From contig CAVYTF010000028.1 of NCBI GenBank assembly GCA_963771435.1, forward strand, positions 1-64,000: 64,000 bases of DNA, read 5' to 3'. Origin of the DNA: CAVYTF01 sp963771435 (GTDB lineage Bacteria > Bacteroidota > Bacteroidia > Chitinophagales > Chitinophagaceae). The notes under the pieces were generated by a model. The model did no database searches and was not told where the DNA came from. It saw only the letters and a program-made list of their open reading frames with translations. Within the stretch, counting starts at the first letter, position 1. The number at the start of each line of letters is the position of its first letter. This document shows positions 8,797 through 18,251 of this stretch, one piece after another. A program made the translations under genes and the position numbers.

Positions 8797-9258
8797 TTAC
8801 GGCAGATTTTTAATGATACCTGAGAACATGCCTTTTGCCAGTAATTCTTTATTGTCATTTAGCATTTCTACGTAACATTTAAGCTTACCGAAACGAAAAT
8901 ATTGTTTTTTAGAAGTTATGGTTACTTTTTGTTGAGGCACGACCATTTTATAATAAGAAACATTGGCTGAAGTGAGAAGCGGGAATGCCTGGTTTTGCGC
9001 ATTGTTCATATCTATTAATGGCTGTAGAGAATTATTGATAAGATAAATACCCAGAACTACTAAACCGATCTGTGCCATTATTTCTGTAATAATGGCTCCT
9101 GGCGTAACAGGATTACCCGGGAAATGATCTTCATAGAAAAAGGCGTCTTCTTTTAAGGTGAAGTCTCCTATAACTTCATCCATAGTGAGCAATGAAATAT
9201 TATCTACAAAGCGGAAAGAAGATCTGTATGGCAGCATATCCAGAATGTAGTTGTACAT
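8797..9258 (-). CDS. 3-hydroxyacyl-ACP dehydratase (FabZ-like hot-dog fold)
   Basis: A 153-residue hot-dog protein with the FabZ signature HFPGNPVTPG (catalytic H45) followed by an ITEIMAQ helix. It would dehydrate 3-hydroxyacyl-ACP to trans-2-enoyl-ACP. It lies between the enoyl reductase (18-base gap) and the ketosynthase (9-base gap). A short upstream start is used here; M8 is a possible alternative. Confidence 0.82.
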   Translation of the reverse strand: MYNYILDMLPYRSSFRFVDNISLLTMDEVIGDFTLKEDAFFYEDHFPGNPVTPGAIITEIMAQIGLVVLGIYLINNSLQPLIDMNNAQNQAFPLLTSANVSYYKMVVPQQKVTITSKKQYFRFGKLKCYVEMLNDNKELLAKGMFSGIIKNLP

Positions 9259-9276
9259 ATTGGGCAGATTTAATGG

Positions 9277-10092
9277 TTAACATAGATGTTCACCGCCATC
9301 TGCATGAATTACTGTGCCGTTTATCCAGGATGCTTCATCAGTACATAAAAGATAAACAACATTGGCTACATCGTGTGGTGTGGTCATTCTTCCAAAGGGG
9401 TTTCTTGAGGCAGAATGTTCAATGAGCTTTTTACTGTGGGGTATTTTTTGCAATGAGGGGGTTTCTGTAATGCCTGCCTGGACAAGGTTAGTTCTCAATC
9501 CGTGTTTACTTAACTCTACCGCCATATACTTTGCAAGGCTTGCCAGCGAAGCTTTGGCCATAGAGACTGCAGCATACCCTTCCCAGTATTTGTTAACTCC
9601 TTCGCTGGTAAGGCCTATTATCCTGGCATCTTCACAGAACAGGTCATTGTCTAAAAGAGCCCTTACCCAGTCAAGCAGGCTGGTGCCCATTGCGTAAGTA
9701 GTGAGCTGGATATCTTGAACTGAGAGGATACTTGAGTTTGTTGTTTGTGAAATCAATGGCTTTAAATTGCCTCTTGCAATTGAGTGAAGCAGCACCCTTA
9801 CGCAATGCTTTTCCTTTATTGTTTCAGTAAATTGACTTATAAAAAAGTCCCTGCTGGTATGGTCAAGCGCATTAATATTAAATGGCAGGATAGTGACATT
9901 GTGTACATCTGACAGAGTTGATAGCTCTTTTTTTACCTTCCTTTCAACGCCGGCAGTTTCCCGGTAAAGTGCTGCGATGTTCATTCCTTCCTGTGCAAGC
10001 TTTTGAACTGTAGCAAACCCAAAGCCACTTGAGCCCCCTAATATAATTGCCCAATACCCTGTAAATTGCTTTTTACTCTTATGCACGTCCAA
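9277..10092 (-). CDS. Enoyl-ACP reductase-like SDR (FabI/FabL-type)
   Basis: A 271-residue short-chain dehydrogenase. The nucleotide motif is GGSSGFGFA (19-27) and the active site is Y173-x6-K180 in YAAVSMAK. The Y-x6-K spacing is that of enoyl-ACP reductases, not the Y-x3-K of FabG ketoreductases. HSIARGNLKPL near 103-113 also follows the FabI pattern (HSIAF). It is first in the leftward operon. Its presence with a ketosynthase, dehydratase and ACP suggests this unit makes saturated acyl chains, plausibly the alkyl precursors of the dialkylresorcinol. Confidence 0.75.
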   Translation of the reverse strand: MDVHKSKKQFTGYWAIILGGSSGFGFATVQKLAQEGMNIAALYRETAGVERKVKKELSTLSDVHNVTILPFNINALDHTSRDFFISQFTETIKEKHCVRVLLHSIARGNLKPLISQTTNSSILSVQDIQLTTYAMGTSLLDWVRALLDNDLFCEDARIIGLTSEGVNKYWEGYAAVSMAKASLASLAKYMAVELSKHGLRTNLVQAGITETPSLQKIPHSKKLIEHSASRNPFGRMTTPHDVANVVYLLCTDEASWINGTVIHADGGEHLC

Positions 10093-10145
10093 TTCTTTGA
10101 GGCTACCCTGTATAGCGTTTGCTTTTTAATGTAAACAGTAATCGG

Positions 10146-10153
10146 CAAAAATA
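10146..10153 (-). promoter_or_regulatory. Possible -7 box for the leftward reductase operon
   Basis: On the minus strand this reads TATTTTTG, fitting the Bacteroidota -7 consensus TAnnTTTG, about 54 bases before the reductase start. No good TTTG -33 partner was found at the right distance, so the call is weak. Confidence 0.25.
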
Positions 10154-10237
10154 AGCCAAACGAAGTAATTTGTGAGTGATATATAATAAGTAGTCAGAAT
10201 ATTAGCGGCTTGACCAGCATCTATAGACAAGCATATA

Positions 10238-10281
10238 GAAGTGGGGTTGAGTGGACATTAGGTGGGCATTGAGTGGGAACC
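10238..10281. repeat. Degenerate 11-bp tandem array (4 units)
   Basis: Units GAAGTGGGGTT, GAGTGGACATT, AGGTGGGCATT and GAGTGGGAACC follow one another with exact 11-base phase. The array sits in the 332-base divergent spacer between the two outward-facing pigment operons. The rest of that spacer holds no gene. Confidence 0.6.
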
Positions 10282-10409
10282 TGCATGAAGCCTGAAGCTG
10301 GTTGGCTTGGAATGCCGGATGGGTTATTGGTGTATTTTACAAATAACTTACTTTCGGTGAGACAGGAAGTGGCGATAAGCTGTTAACCTGTATTTTAAAG
10401 CAATTATTA

Positions 10410-10417
10410 TATATTTG
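10410..10417 (+). promoter_or_regulatory. Possible -7 box for the rightward dar operon
   Basis: TATATTTG matches TAnnTTTG exactly and ends 7 bases before the ATG at 10425, which would give a nearly leaderless transcript. A -33 TTTG is not evident, so this is tentative. Confidence 0.3.
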
Positions 10418-10424
10418 GCATGTT

Positions 10425-10922
10425 ATGAAGGTTAAAATAAGGATGGGGATCTTGTGTGTTATTTTTTTTGTTGGTTTAAATGCGGCTTATTCTCAAGCGG
10501 GTTTTGACCGGGGAGTTTTTTATAAGGTAATGAAAACGGGGGATACGGCTGCAATTGATAATGAACTAATTGTAGTGAAATCTGCACCCATACCTGAAAA
10601 AGAGGCATACGAGGGGGCTTTGTTGATGAAAAAGGCGGGAGAAGAGGTTAAGGCTAAGGATAAACTGGCATTTTTTAAACGCGGGAGAATAAAGCTGGAA
10701 ACTGCTATATTAAATGATGGCGAGAATGCGGAATACCGGTTTTTACGCCTTATAATTGAAGAGCATGCGCCAAAAGTTGCAAAATACAGCAAGGATATAC
10801 CAACGGACAAAGAGTTTATTATCCAGAAATATAAAAGTTTATCGCCTTTAGTGCAACAGGAAATCCTTAATTATAGCCAAACTTCCAAGGTTTTGCACCC
10901 GGAAGATCTTAACCAACATTAG
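10425..10922 (+). CDS. Exported protein of unknown function in the pigment cluster
   Basis: A 165-residue protein starting with a signal peptide (MKVKIRMGILCVIFF, cleavage probably after AYSQA near residue 25). The mature part is charged, mostly helical and unlike any enzyme I recognise. It is the first gene of the rightward operon and its stop is one base before the darA start, so it belongs functionally to the resorcinol/flexirubin pathway. A periplasmic or outer-membrane role in handling the pigment is an inference. Confidence 0.65.
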   Translation: MKVKIRMGILCVIFFVGLNAAYSQAGFDRGVFYKVMKTGDTAAIDNELIVVKSAPIPEKEAYEGALLMKKAGEEVKAKDKLAFFKRGRIKLETAILNDGENAEYRFLRLIIEEHAPKVAKYSKDIPTDKEFIIQKYKSLSPLVQQEILNYSQTSKVLHPEDLNQH

Positions 10923-10923
10923 C

Positions 10924-11823
10924 ATGGGTAAAAAGGTATTGGCTATTTATTATTCACAATCGGGGCAATTGGGAGAAATCATTGATAATTTAACTGAACC
11001 GCTTATTGAAGCGAATATTTCAGTTGAAAAAGTGCGGATAAGGCCCTTGAATGACTTTGCATTTCCGTGGACGAGCGAGCGTTTTTTTAATGTAATGCCC
11101 GATTGTGTTTTAGGTGTTACCACAGAACTTGCTCCATTTACATTAAAGGAAACTCAATATGACCTGATCATTTTTGGTTACCAGGCTTGGTTTTTATCAC
11201 CCGGTATCCCTTCCCGCTCTTTATTGCAGCACCCTGCTTTTTTACAAATATTAAAAAATACACCTGTAGTTACTATTACAGGTGCGAGGAATATGTGGCT
11301 GAATGCTTTTGTGCAAGTAAGAGATCTGTTATCAAATGCAGGAGCTAAACTTGTAGGGAATATTGCGCTGATAGATACGCAACCAAACCTTGTGAGTATT
11401 TTTACCATTTTTCACTGGATGCTTAAAGGTAAAAAAGACCGTTACCTGAAGGTTTTTCCATTGCCGGGCGTGGCTAACGCAGATATAGCTGCCGCAAGAG
11501 GCCTTGGGGAAATTATATTACCTTATCTTCATAAAAATGAATGGGAAGGCATGCAGGATGAACTCATGAGTGAAAATGCAGTTGATATAAATGAAGACTT
11601 GATGTTTATTGAGCCAAAGGCCGGGAAGATGTTTAAACTCTGGGCGAGATTTATTACCAAAAGAAAAAATAAAAGACGCTGGCTTACCGTGTTTAAATAT
11701 TATCTTTTGACTGCGCTTTTTGTGGCTGCACCCCTGGTGTTTCTCATTGACACTCTTTTCTTAAAAGTGTTTTTCCCGAAGCGGATAGAAGCAAATAAAG
11801 CATATTATTTAAAATTAAATTAA
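10924..11823 (+). CDS. darA: Dialkylresorcinol biosynthesis protein DarA (flavodoxin-like aromatase)
   Basis: A 299-residue protein with an N-terminal flavodoxin-like fold. It has the FMN phosphate loop YYSQSGQLGE (9-18), an FGYQAWFLSPGIPS loop near 80-93 and TGARNMW near 119-125. A C-terminal membrane-type helix lies at about 257-282. In Pseudomonas and Bacteroidota DarA acts with DarB to make 2,5-dialkylresorcinols, DarA aromatising the cyclohexanedione that DarB forms. Adjacency to the ketosynthase at 11.8 kb supports the call. Confidence 0.85.
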   Translation: MGKKVLAIYYSQSGQLGEIIDNLTEPLIEANISVEKVRIRPLNDFAFPWTSERFFNVMPDCVLGVTTELAPFTLKETQYDLIIFGYQAWFLSPGIPSRSLLQHPAFLQILKNTPVVTITGARNMWLNAFVQVRDLLSNAGAKLVGNIALIDTQPNLVSIFTIFHWMLKGKKDRYLKVFPLPGVANADIAAARGLGEIILPYLHKNEWEGMQDELMSENAVDINEDLMFIEPKAGKMFKLWARFITKRKNKRRWLTVFKYYLLTALFVAAPLVFLIDTLFLKVFFPKRIEANKAYYLKLN

Positions 11824-11836
11824 GGCAAAAAAAGTA

Positions 11837-12988
11837 ATGGGGCTACAAGAAGTTTATATAACGGATACATCGATGTTCCTTCCAAATGAAGCTGTACCGT
11901 GCGATGATATGGAACTGTACCTGGGATATATTAATGGAAAACCTTCCAAATCTAAAAAGATAGTATTAAGAAATAACGGAATAAAGACGCGCTATTATGC
12001 ATTGACAAAAGAAGGGAAGGCAACACATACGAACGCAGAAATGACGGCTTTGGCTGTAAAATCTTTGCTGAATAATGACCCGAAAAGACTTAAGGAAATA
12101 GAATTACTGAGCTGCGGCACTTCCAGCCCTGACCAAATGATGCCGTCGCATGGTGTGATGGTGCATGGCTGGCTGCCCGAAATGGAAGCCATAGAGGTAG
12201 TATCTCCATCGGGGGTGTGCTGTGCAGGAATGCATGCTTTTAAGTATGCTTATATGGCTATAAAGACAGGCGATGTGAAACTTGCGGTTGCTACAGGGTC
12301 TGAGAGATTCTCGGCTTCATTGGTATCGAATGTTTTTGAAGAAGAAGCACATAAATTAATTGAGCTGCAGCAAAACCCATTTATCAGTTTTGACAAAGAA
12401 TTTTTGAGATGGATGCTATCTGACGGCGCGGCGGCTTTTCTATTATCAGACAAAAAAAACAAAACGGGCCTGAGCCTGCGGGTTGACTGGATAGAAGGTG
12501 TCAGCTATGCGAATGAGATGGAAACCTGTATGTATATGGCGAGTGAAAAAATGCCTGATGGTACATTAAAAAGCTACCTTGATTTTACGCCGGAAGAAAT
12601 AATGAGCAAGTCCGTATTAAGTATAAAGCAGGACATCAGTTTGCTCAGCAATAACATAGTGCCCCTTGGCGCTAAAAGGATAAAAGAGATATTTGATAAA
12701 AAGGGGTTGAGCGCGGATGATGTAGATTATTTTTTACCCCATATGTCGAGCGAGTTTTTCAAAAGCAAGATATTTGACCAGATGGCCCTGTACGAGAGAG
12801 GAATACCATATGAAAAATGGTTTATGAATTTAAGTACGGTAGGAAATGTGGGCGCTGCATCTGTTTACCTGATGGTTCATGAACTGTTTAAAAGCGGGAG
12901 ATTGAAAGCAGGGGACAAGCTTTTATTGCTTGTGCCTGAAAGCTCACGTTTTTCTTATATGTATGCGATGCTTGAAGTAGTAGACTGA
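11837..12988 (+). CDS. darB: Dialkylresorcinol-forming ketosynthase DarB (KAS III-like)
   Basis: A 383-residue thiolase-fold condensing enzyme of the FabH/KAS III branch. The nucleophile is C129 in SGVCCAGMHA, with H302 in FLPHMSSEFF and N337 in STVGNVGAAS completing the Cys-His-Asn triad. DarB-type enzymes condense two beta-keto chains head to head to give a cyclohexanedione. It follows darA by 13 bases. No KAS III for general fatty-acid initiation is needed to explain it. Confidence 0.88.
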   Translation: MGLQEVYITDTSMFLPNEAVPCDDMELYLGYINGKPSKSKKIVLRNNGIKTRYYALTKEGKATHTNAEMTALAVKSLLNNDPKRLKEIELLSCGTSSPDQMMPSHGVMVHGWLPEMEAIEVVSPSGVCCAGMHAFKYAYMAIKTGDVKLAVATGSERFSASLVSNVFEEEAHKLIELQQNPFISFDKEFLRWMLSDGAAAFLLSDKKNKTGLSLRVDWIEGVSYANEMETCMYMASEKMPDGTLKSYLDFTPEEIMSKSVLSIKQDISLLSNNIVPLGAKRIKEIFDKKGLSADDVDYFLPHMSSEFFKSKIFDQMALYERGIPYEKWFMNLSTVGNVGAASVYLMVHELFKSGRLKAGDKLLLLVPESSRFSYMYAMLEVVD

Positions 12989-13024
12989 CGCAGACAAAAC
13001 CTTTATTTTAAAAGAGGTGTTCTT

Positions 13025-13440
13025 ATGAAAAAAGAGGACGTTCCGCAAGACCTTAGCGCGCTTGGCAAAATAACCAAAGAAGTTTGCTATGCAACAGATG
13101 GAACGGGTAAATATGTCACAGCACTAAGCAATGGATGGGATGTGAAAATAACGGCACTTGATACAGCGTGGGAAGAGATAAGAAACCGTGTGCTGCAGCA
13201 AAGGAAAAAGTGCTTGCCGGCGAAGCAAGCCCGTTGTTTTTTTTTATGGAGCTAAGGCTTATGAACCTGCAAATATTATCAGACTATACAGGGTTTTGGA
13301 AATGGCAGATAAAGAGGCATTTAAAGCCGGCAGCATTTAATAAGTTATCTGAAAAGCAACTTAAGAAATATGCCGAGGCATTTAATGTGCGCCCCGAGAA
13401 ACTTAAAACGATGACTATAGATGCAGCAGATACCGTTTGA
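13025..13440 (+). pseudogene. Hypothetical protein of flexirubin clusters, frameshifted
   Basis: Two overlapping frames make one protein of about 137 residues. The first gives KKEDVPQDLSALGKITKEV..., and the second continues KEKVLAGEASPLFFFMELRL then NLQILSDYTGFWKW to the stop at 13440. The switch lies near 13190 and is repaired by adding one base. I know this as a conserved unnamed gene beside darB in flexirubin clusters; its function is unknown. The 3' end overlaps the next gene by 20 bases. Since both halves look intact, a sequencing indel is as likely as a real mutation. Confidence 0.6.
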
Positions 13441-14438
13441 ACACATACAAGCTGCACATTGTGAAAACGGCGTAACACTGAACTTGCTGAGGAGCGTGGG
13501 TGTGGCAAAAATGACCGAGCCCCTGGCATTTGGTATTGGTGCAGGTTTATTCTTTGCTTATATCCCTTTTATTAAAATAAATAACGGGCCTGCTATTGCT
13601 TTCCGGACGTTGCCGGGGAATATTTTTAAAAGGACCTGTCAATCGCTGGGTATAACTGTTGTAAGAAAGAAATTCAGTTCAAAAGAACAGGCTGTAAAAG
13701 TTTTGCAAGAATGTATAGATGCGGGAAGGCCCGTGGGGTGCCAGGTAGGGGTTTATTATCTTTCTTACTTTCCTAAAGAATACCGGTTTCATTTTAATGC
13801 ACATAACCTTATCGTTTACGGCAAAGAAGAGGATAATTATTTAATCAGTGACCCGGTAATGGAACACGTGACGACCCTGACCAGCTATGAACTGGAGCGG
13901 GTGCGGTTTGCAAAAGGGGCGCTGGCACCTAAGGGGCAGATTTATTACCCTGTACCGGGGAAAATAATTACTGATGAGCAGATAAAGAAAGCGATTGAGC
14001 AAGGCATAAAAAAAAATGTACGCAACATGCTGCACATACCCGGAAACTTTGCAGGCGTAAAAGGTATAAAAAGCACAGGGAAAAAAATAAAGAAATGGCG
14101 CGATAAGCTGGGCGTGAAAAAGGCGGGGCTTTATCTGGCGCAGCTTGTGCGCATGCAGGAAGAAATAGGCACAGGGGGCGGTGGGTTCCGTTATATTTAT
14201 GCGGCATTTTTGCAGGAGGCGCAGGCTTATTCACGACAATGACGTTTTGGGGAAATTTCTATGATATTTACGGAAGCAGGTGATCTTTGGCGCACGGCTG
14301 CGGTACAGGCGGCGGGCATTTATAAAGGGCGGATTGGCAGCCAGGAAGATTTTAATGTAATGGGCGATTACCTGCTGGAAGATTTCAGAGATGGAAAAAA
14401 AGGCATTTGAAAAACTGGAGAAAATAAAATGGCAGTGA
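13421..14438 (+). pseudogene. BtrH-like papain-fold protein (BtrH_N/DUF4872), 3' end frameshifted
   Basis: The first 265 or so residues are in one frame (open to 14242). They start PFEHIQAAHCENG, with the presumed nucleophile Cys near 14 and a following FHFNAHNLIVYG histidine (about 127-138) and ISDPV aspartate. This is the papain-like arrangement of butirosin acyltransferase BtrH. The C-terminal DUF4872-like part continues through at least three changes of frame. Readable pieces are HDNDVLGKF, then a long piece with FTEAGDLWRTAAVQAA, then AFEKLEKIKWQ ending at 14438. In flexirubin clusters this family accompanies darB and could transfer an acyl or polyene group, which is an inference. Confidence 0.65.
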
Positions 14439-15199
14439 TGGATGAAATTGCTGTAGAATATTGAAAATCTTGCGTTTCAGTTACCCGGGCAATGCAAGGC
14501 ATTATTTTTCAGGTTTGAACCTGCAGGTGGTGAAAGGCGAACGTTTTGGTTTATTTGGGCCGAACGGCGCAGGGAAAACAACCCTGATGAACTTGATGAC
14601 GGGGCTACTGCCTTATGATGAAGGGAGCATACAGCTTGACTGGGCAATGAAATGAAGGCACATAATAGATCAGTAAATAAACTGTTTGGCTTTGTGCCGC
14701 AGGATTTTTCCTTTTACCAGGAACTGAGCCCGTTAGAAAACCTTGAATTTTTCGGTGCGTGGTGCAGGGTTGCAATGCAAAAGAAATCAAACGAAGAACA
14801 GAGGAACTGCTGCATATATTAGGTTTATCGGAGGTGAGCAATAAAGCAGTGCATAAATTTTCCGGCGGCATGAAACGCCGGGTAAACCTTGCCATTGGCG
14901 TGATGCATAAACCCCTATCTTATTTCTTGATGAGCCAACCGTTGGCGTTGATGTGCAGACGAGGCATGCCATGATCGACTTACCTGAAAGAATTAAATGA
15001 AAACGGCACTACGCTTATTTATACGTCGCATCAATTAAGCGAGGCAGAAGGATTATGCAAAACAATCGCGTTGATTGATGATGGGAAAATCATTGCTTTT
15101 GGTGAACTTGACAAGCTATTAACTTATCATGGTGAAAAGGAACTTGAAGGCTTATTTTTGAAACTTACCAAAAAAGAATACAAGGATACTGATGTATAA
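14438..15199 (+). pseudogene. ABC transporter ATP-binding protein, multiply frameshifted
   Basis: All ATPase motifs are present but in different frames. The Walker A GPNGAGKTTLM lies near 14557-14590, the Q-loop region FGFVPQDFSFYQ near 14690, and the signature FSGGMKRRVNLA near 14860. The Walker B FLDEPTVGVDVQTRHAM lies near 14930-14970, followed by IYTSHQLSEAEGLCKTIALIDDG to the stop at 15199. At least five one-base shifts separate these pieces. The start ATG 14438 overlaps the preceding stop (TGATG) and the end overlaps the permease start by 8 bases. Corrected, it is an ABC-2/drug-export type ATPase, probably exporting the lipid pigment. Confidence 0.75.
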
Positions 15200-16473
15200 G
15201 CTTTGGGCATCTATCGTAAAAGATACACGTATTTTATGCCGGGATAAACTTGGTATCATACTTATGTTTGTTATGCCTATTATACTGGCAATTGTTATTA
15301 CCAATATTCAGAATAGCAGTTTTCTTTTAGCAAGCGATAACAAAGTGGAACTTTTGCTGAGCAACCGGGATACAGGTGAAGCAGCTACTGAACTGATGGA
15401 GGCAATCGATAAAATAGGTATGTTTAAAATAGAGCAAGTTTCCAAGAATGAAAGCGACAAGGCTGTTACTGACAGGATGAATGCAAGGGATGCAATGGTT
15501 GCAATTATTATCCCTGAGGGTTTTTCCTCACAAATAAGCAACAAATCTAAAACGGTTGTAAGCAAAGCATTGAGTAACCTTGGGCTGGAAGGAAGATCCC
15601 GTTACTGCATTAAAGGGAGTTGCAAGCCCTGTTTTTTTATATTATAACCCTGTGCTGCAGGAATCATTCCGCCGCTCTATAGAGGGCGCCCTGCGCAGCG
15701 CTATACAACTGGTAGAAAATAAGCAGTTGGTGAAGAACCTGTACTTTTCGTTAAATGAAAAAGAAATGCCTGATACCCTGGAAAATGAGATGGTAAAAAA
15801 TCAAACTGCTATCAGTGAAATACCAGTTTCAAAAGACGGCAGTAAAAGAATTCCTAATGCCACTCAACATAACATACCTGCATGGACCATATTTGCTATG
15901 TTTTTTGTGGTTGTCTCATTAGGAAGCAGTGTTGTAAGAGAGAAGCTCAATGGCAGCTTTATCCGACTTAAAACTTTACCTACCAATTACCTGACAGCGC
16001 TTTTATCAAAACAAATAACGTACCTGTGTGTTACGATGCTGCAGGCGGTGACTATTTTTGCCATAGGGATATGGGTTTTTCCTTTTTTTCATTTGCCTGC
16101 ATTAAATATACCTTCAAGCATTCCCGGATTGTTTTTGGTAACTTTTATTTGCGGCTGGTGCGCTGTAAGCTATGCCATCTGTGTAGGAGTTTTTGCACAA
16201 ACGCAGGAACAGGCAAATGGATTCGGGGCAGTGTCTATTGTTATACTGGCTGCTCTCGGGGGGTTGATGGTTCCCGCTTTTGCCATGCCTGATTCGTTTA
16301 AGATGATATTGAATATCTCACCATTCCATTGGTGCCTACAGGCATATTATGATCTATTTTTAGAAGGAGGTACCTTGCGGAATGTATGGATGAATGTTAT
16401 ACCTTTAATTTTGATCACAATACTGATACAGATAGCATCAGTTATTGGTTTGAAAGCAAAACAATTGATCTAA
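15192..16473 (+). pseudogene. ABC-2 type transporter permease, one frameshift
   Basis: The N-terminal frame (15192 to about 15590) has the first membrane helix LGIILMFVMPIILAIVIT and a long periplasmic domain. The second frame (from about 15585) carries the remaining five helices, including WTIFAMFFVVVSLGSS and FLVTFICGWCAVSYAI. The break is near 15587 and removing one G restores a protein of about 426 residues. It belongs to the ABC-2/YhfP-like exporter family with a large extracytoplasmic insert. With the upstream ATPase it would form the exporter of this cluster. Confidence 0.75.
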
Positions 16474-16494
16474 TTCTTACCCTAATTATTAAAC

Positions 16495-16758
16495 ATGGAC
16501 ACAGCAGCATTAAAAGAACAGCTTAAAAAGCAAATCATACAGTTTTTGAACTTAACCTCATTAACACCAGATGACATAAAAGATAATGAACCATTATTTG
16601 GTGATGGTTTAGGTTTGGATTCTATTGACTCTCTCGAGTTGATCGTTTTGCTGAAAAGGGAATATGGCATTACCATAGAAGACCCAAAAGATGGCAGAAA
16701 GATACTTGTTGATGTAACAACTATGGTTGAATTTATAGAGAAGAACAGGACGAAGTGA
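16495..16758 (+). CDS. Acyl carrier protein
   Basis: An 87-residue carrier protein with attachment serine S43 in LGLDSIDSLELIVLL. It ends the rightward dar operon, 21 bases after the permease. It differs from the ACP at 7.2-7.5 kb in having the canonical DSIDSLE motif, so the cluster has two carriers that may hold the polyene and the alkyl chain separately. Confidence 0.88.
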   Translation: MDTAALKEQLKKQIIQFLNLTSLTPDDIKDNEPLFGDGLGLDSIDSLELIVLLKREYGITIEDPKDGRKILVDVTTMVEFIEKNRTK

Positions 16759-16800
16759 CTGTATGGTTTTGAAAGTATTTGAAGTGAGGGGATTATACAA

Positions 16801-17172
16801 CTAGCTTACCATCATAAATATCCCAGAAAACTTAAAGCATACTTTTGTTTGTTGCAAAAGTTGGGCAGATACAGTTATTATTCCGTTTGCTTCTTTTTTA
16901 TATTGTATCTCAATATCACAGACATTATTTTCTTCAGGGTTAATAATTGATAAGAATTTGAGGTAGTGGGCTTTGATAAGCCGTAGTTTTTCATTAAAAT
17001 CCTGTTCCAGAATCTCTTTCAGCATTTGTAATATACAAGCGCCAGGTACGACAGGCTGCCCCGGGAAATGGCCTCCAAATATTTTATGAGCGCTATTTAT
17101 TTCGAGCGTAACCTTAATGGAATTGCCTTCATGCTGTAGGGATGTTATTGTAAAGAAATTATCTTTCAGCAT
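16801..17172 (-). CDS. 3-hydroxyacyl-ACP dehydratase (FabZ-like)
   Basis: A 123-residue hot-dog protein with GHFPGQPVVPG (catalytic H35) and a downstream helix. It is the last gene of the long leftward polyene operon, convergent with the ACP gene 42 bases away. Together with the dehydratase at 21.3-21.7 kb it would introduce the conjugated double bonds of the polyene. Confidence 0.82.
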   Translation of the reverse strand: MLKDNFFTITSLQHEGNSIKVTLEINSAHKIFGGHFPGQPVVPGACILQMLKEILEQDFNEKLRLIKAHYLKFLSIINPEENNVCDIEIQYKKEANGIITVSAQLLQQTKVCFKFSGIFMMVS

Positions 17173-17186
17173 TCAGTGTTGTTCTT

Positions 17187-18251
17187 TTAAATTGCTGAAA
17201 TAAGGAATAAGGAATGATATGTATTTTGATAATGATTGTAAATCAAAACCTTTTTTATTTTTCCTTGTTTAGAGTTTTTACCTTGTAGCGATGAAGGCAG
17301 CTGTTGTGTTTTTGCAATTTTAGCTGCAAGCCAAAGTGCAAATGAGGTAGATGTAGGATATTCACCGCAAAGGTTTTTATAATTGACCTGTTCGATATTT
17401 TTAAAAACAGATACGGTTAGATGATCATAAATTTTATCACTTTCTATATCTCCATTTCTTCCTGTTATTACCAGATCAATGTCAATGAGATTAATTGAAT
17501 TTTGTTTTAAAAAGGATAAAATGTTGGCTTCCGTTTCCAGAACATTTTTTGGTTTATAAAATGTGGTAATGCTGTCAAGGGTTGCATAATCAATGGGGGA
17601 TGACTTACTGGATAATAAAAAAAATGCTGCACCTTCTCCTGCAATTGTTCCTTTTGAAGATGATGAAAAGAGCTTTAGGTTTGAGACGGGCAGCCTTTTA
17701 TAATTTCCGCCGCGCGTTAAAACTGTATGGCTGATATCTGTTATCTCGTCTATGCTTCCAGCTAAAATATTCTCAGCTTCCTTTTCGTTCAGCATCATAG
17801 ATGCATCCAGCAATGCGCTTTCATAAGAAAACCCTTTGTGTACAAAAGTATTATTGTATTGATGGCATTTAAGGATCAATGCTATCTGTGCACCAACGGT
17901 GTTGTGGGTAGATCGAATGAATGAAGTGGGAGAAAGCATCGTTTCCTTTTGCTTAATTATACTAGTTAAGAATGTTTCTGAATCGTTCATACATCCATAA
18001 GCGGTACCTGTGATAATTGCATCCGGACTTACATCTGCCGCCTCTCTCAGGCACAGAGCAGCGGTAGTAACACCCATTTTAATGATACGGCTCATGCGCC
18101 TTATTAACTTAGCATCAATATACTGTGCATAATCAGGTTCAATAGCCTGCAGGCGATCGCCTATATATTCAACGAGCTCAGTTAAGAATGGAATATTGCC
18201 AAATGTGTTTTGCGGAGATATATTTGCTGTCGCCCGGATGTAAATCTTCAT
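17187..18251 (-). CDS. Chain-length-factor-like ketosynthase homologue lacking the active Cys
   Basis: A 354-residue thiolase-fold protein. THNTVGAQIAL (about 115-125) matches the ketosynthase core, but where the catalytic Cys belongs the sequence reads TFVHKGFSYESALL (about 135-148), with no cysteine. This is the pattern of a chain-length factor paired with an active ketosynthase, as in the KS-CLF heterodimers of aryl-polyene synthases. The start at 18251 is chosen because its ATG overlaps the stop of the active partner by one base (TAATG), the usual KS-CLF coupling. A longer upstream start at 18284 would overlap that gene by 34 bases. Confidence 0.75.
   Translation of the reverse strand: MKIYIRATANISPQNTFGNIPFLTELVEYIGDRLQAIEPDYAQYIDAKLIRRMSRIIKMGVTTAALCLREAADVSPDAIITGTAYGCMNDSETFLTSIIKQKETMLSPTSFIRSTHNTVGAQIALILKCHQYNNTFVHKGFSYESALLDASMMLNEKEAENILAGSIDEITDISHTVLTRGGNYKRLPVSNLKLFSSSSKGTIAGEGAAFFLLSSKSSPIDYATLDSITTFYKPKNVLETEANILSFLKQNSINLIDIDLVITGRNGDIESDKIYDHLTVSVFKNIEQVNYKNLCGEYPTSTSFALWLAAKIAKTQQLPSSLQGKNSKQGKIKKVLIYNHYQNTYHSLFLISAI

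Noticed and set aside
13025..15199. Frame changes considered as programmed ribosomal frameshifting
   Set aside because: There are too many shifts, in both directions, at positions without slippery heptamers or a conserved pattern.
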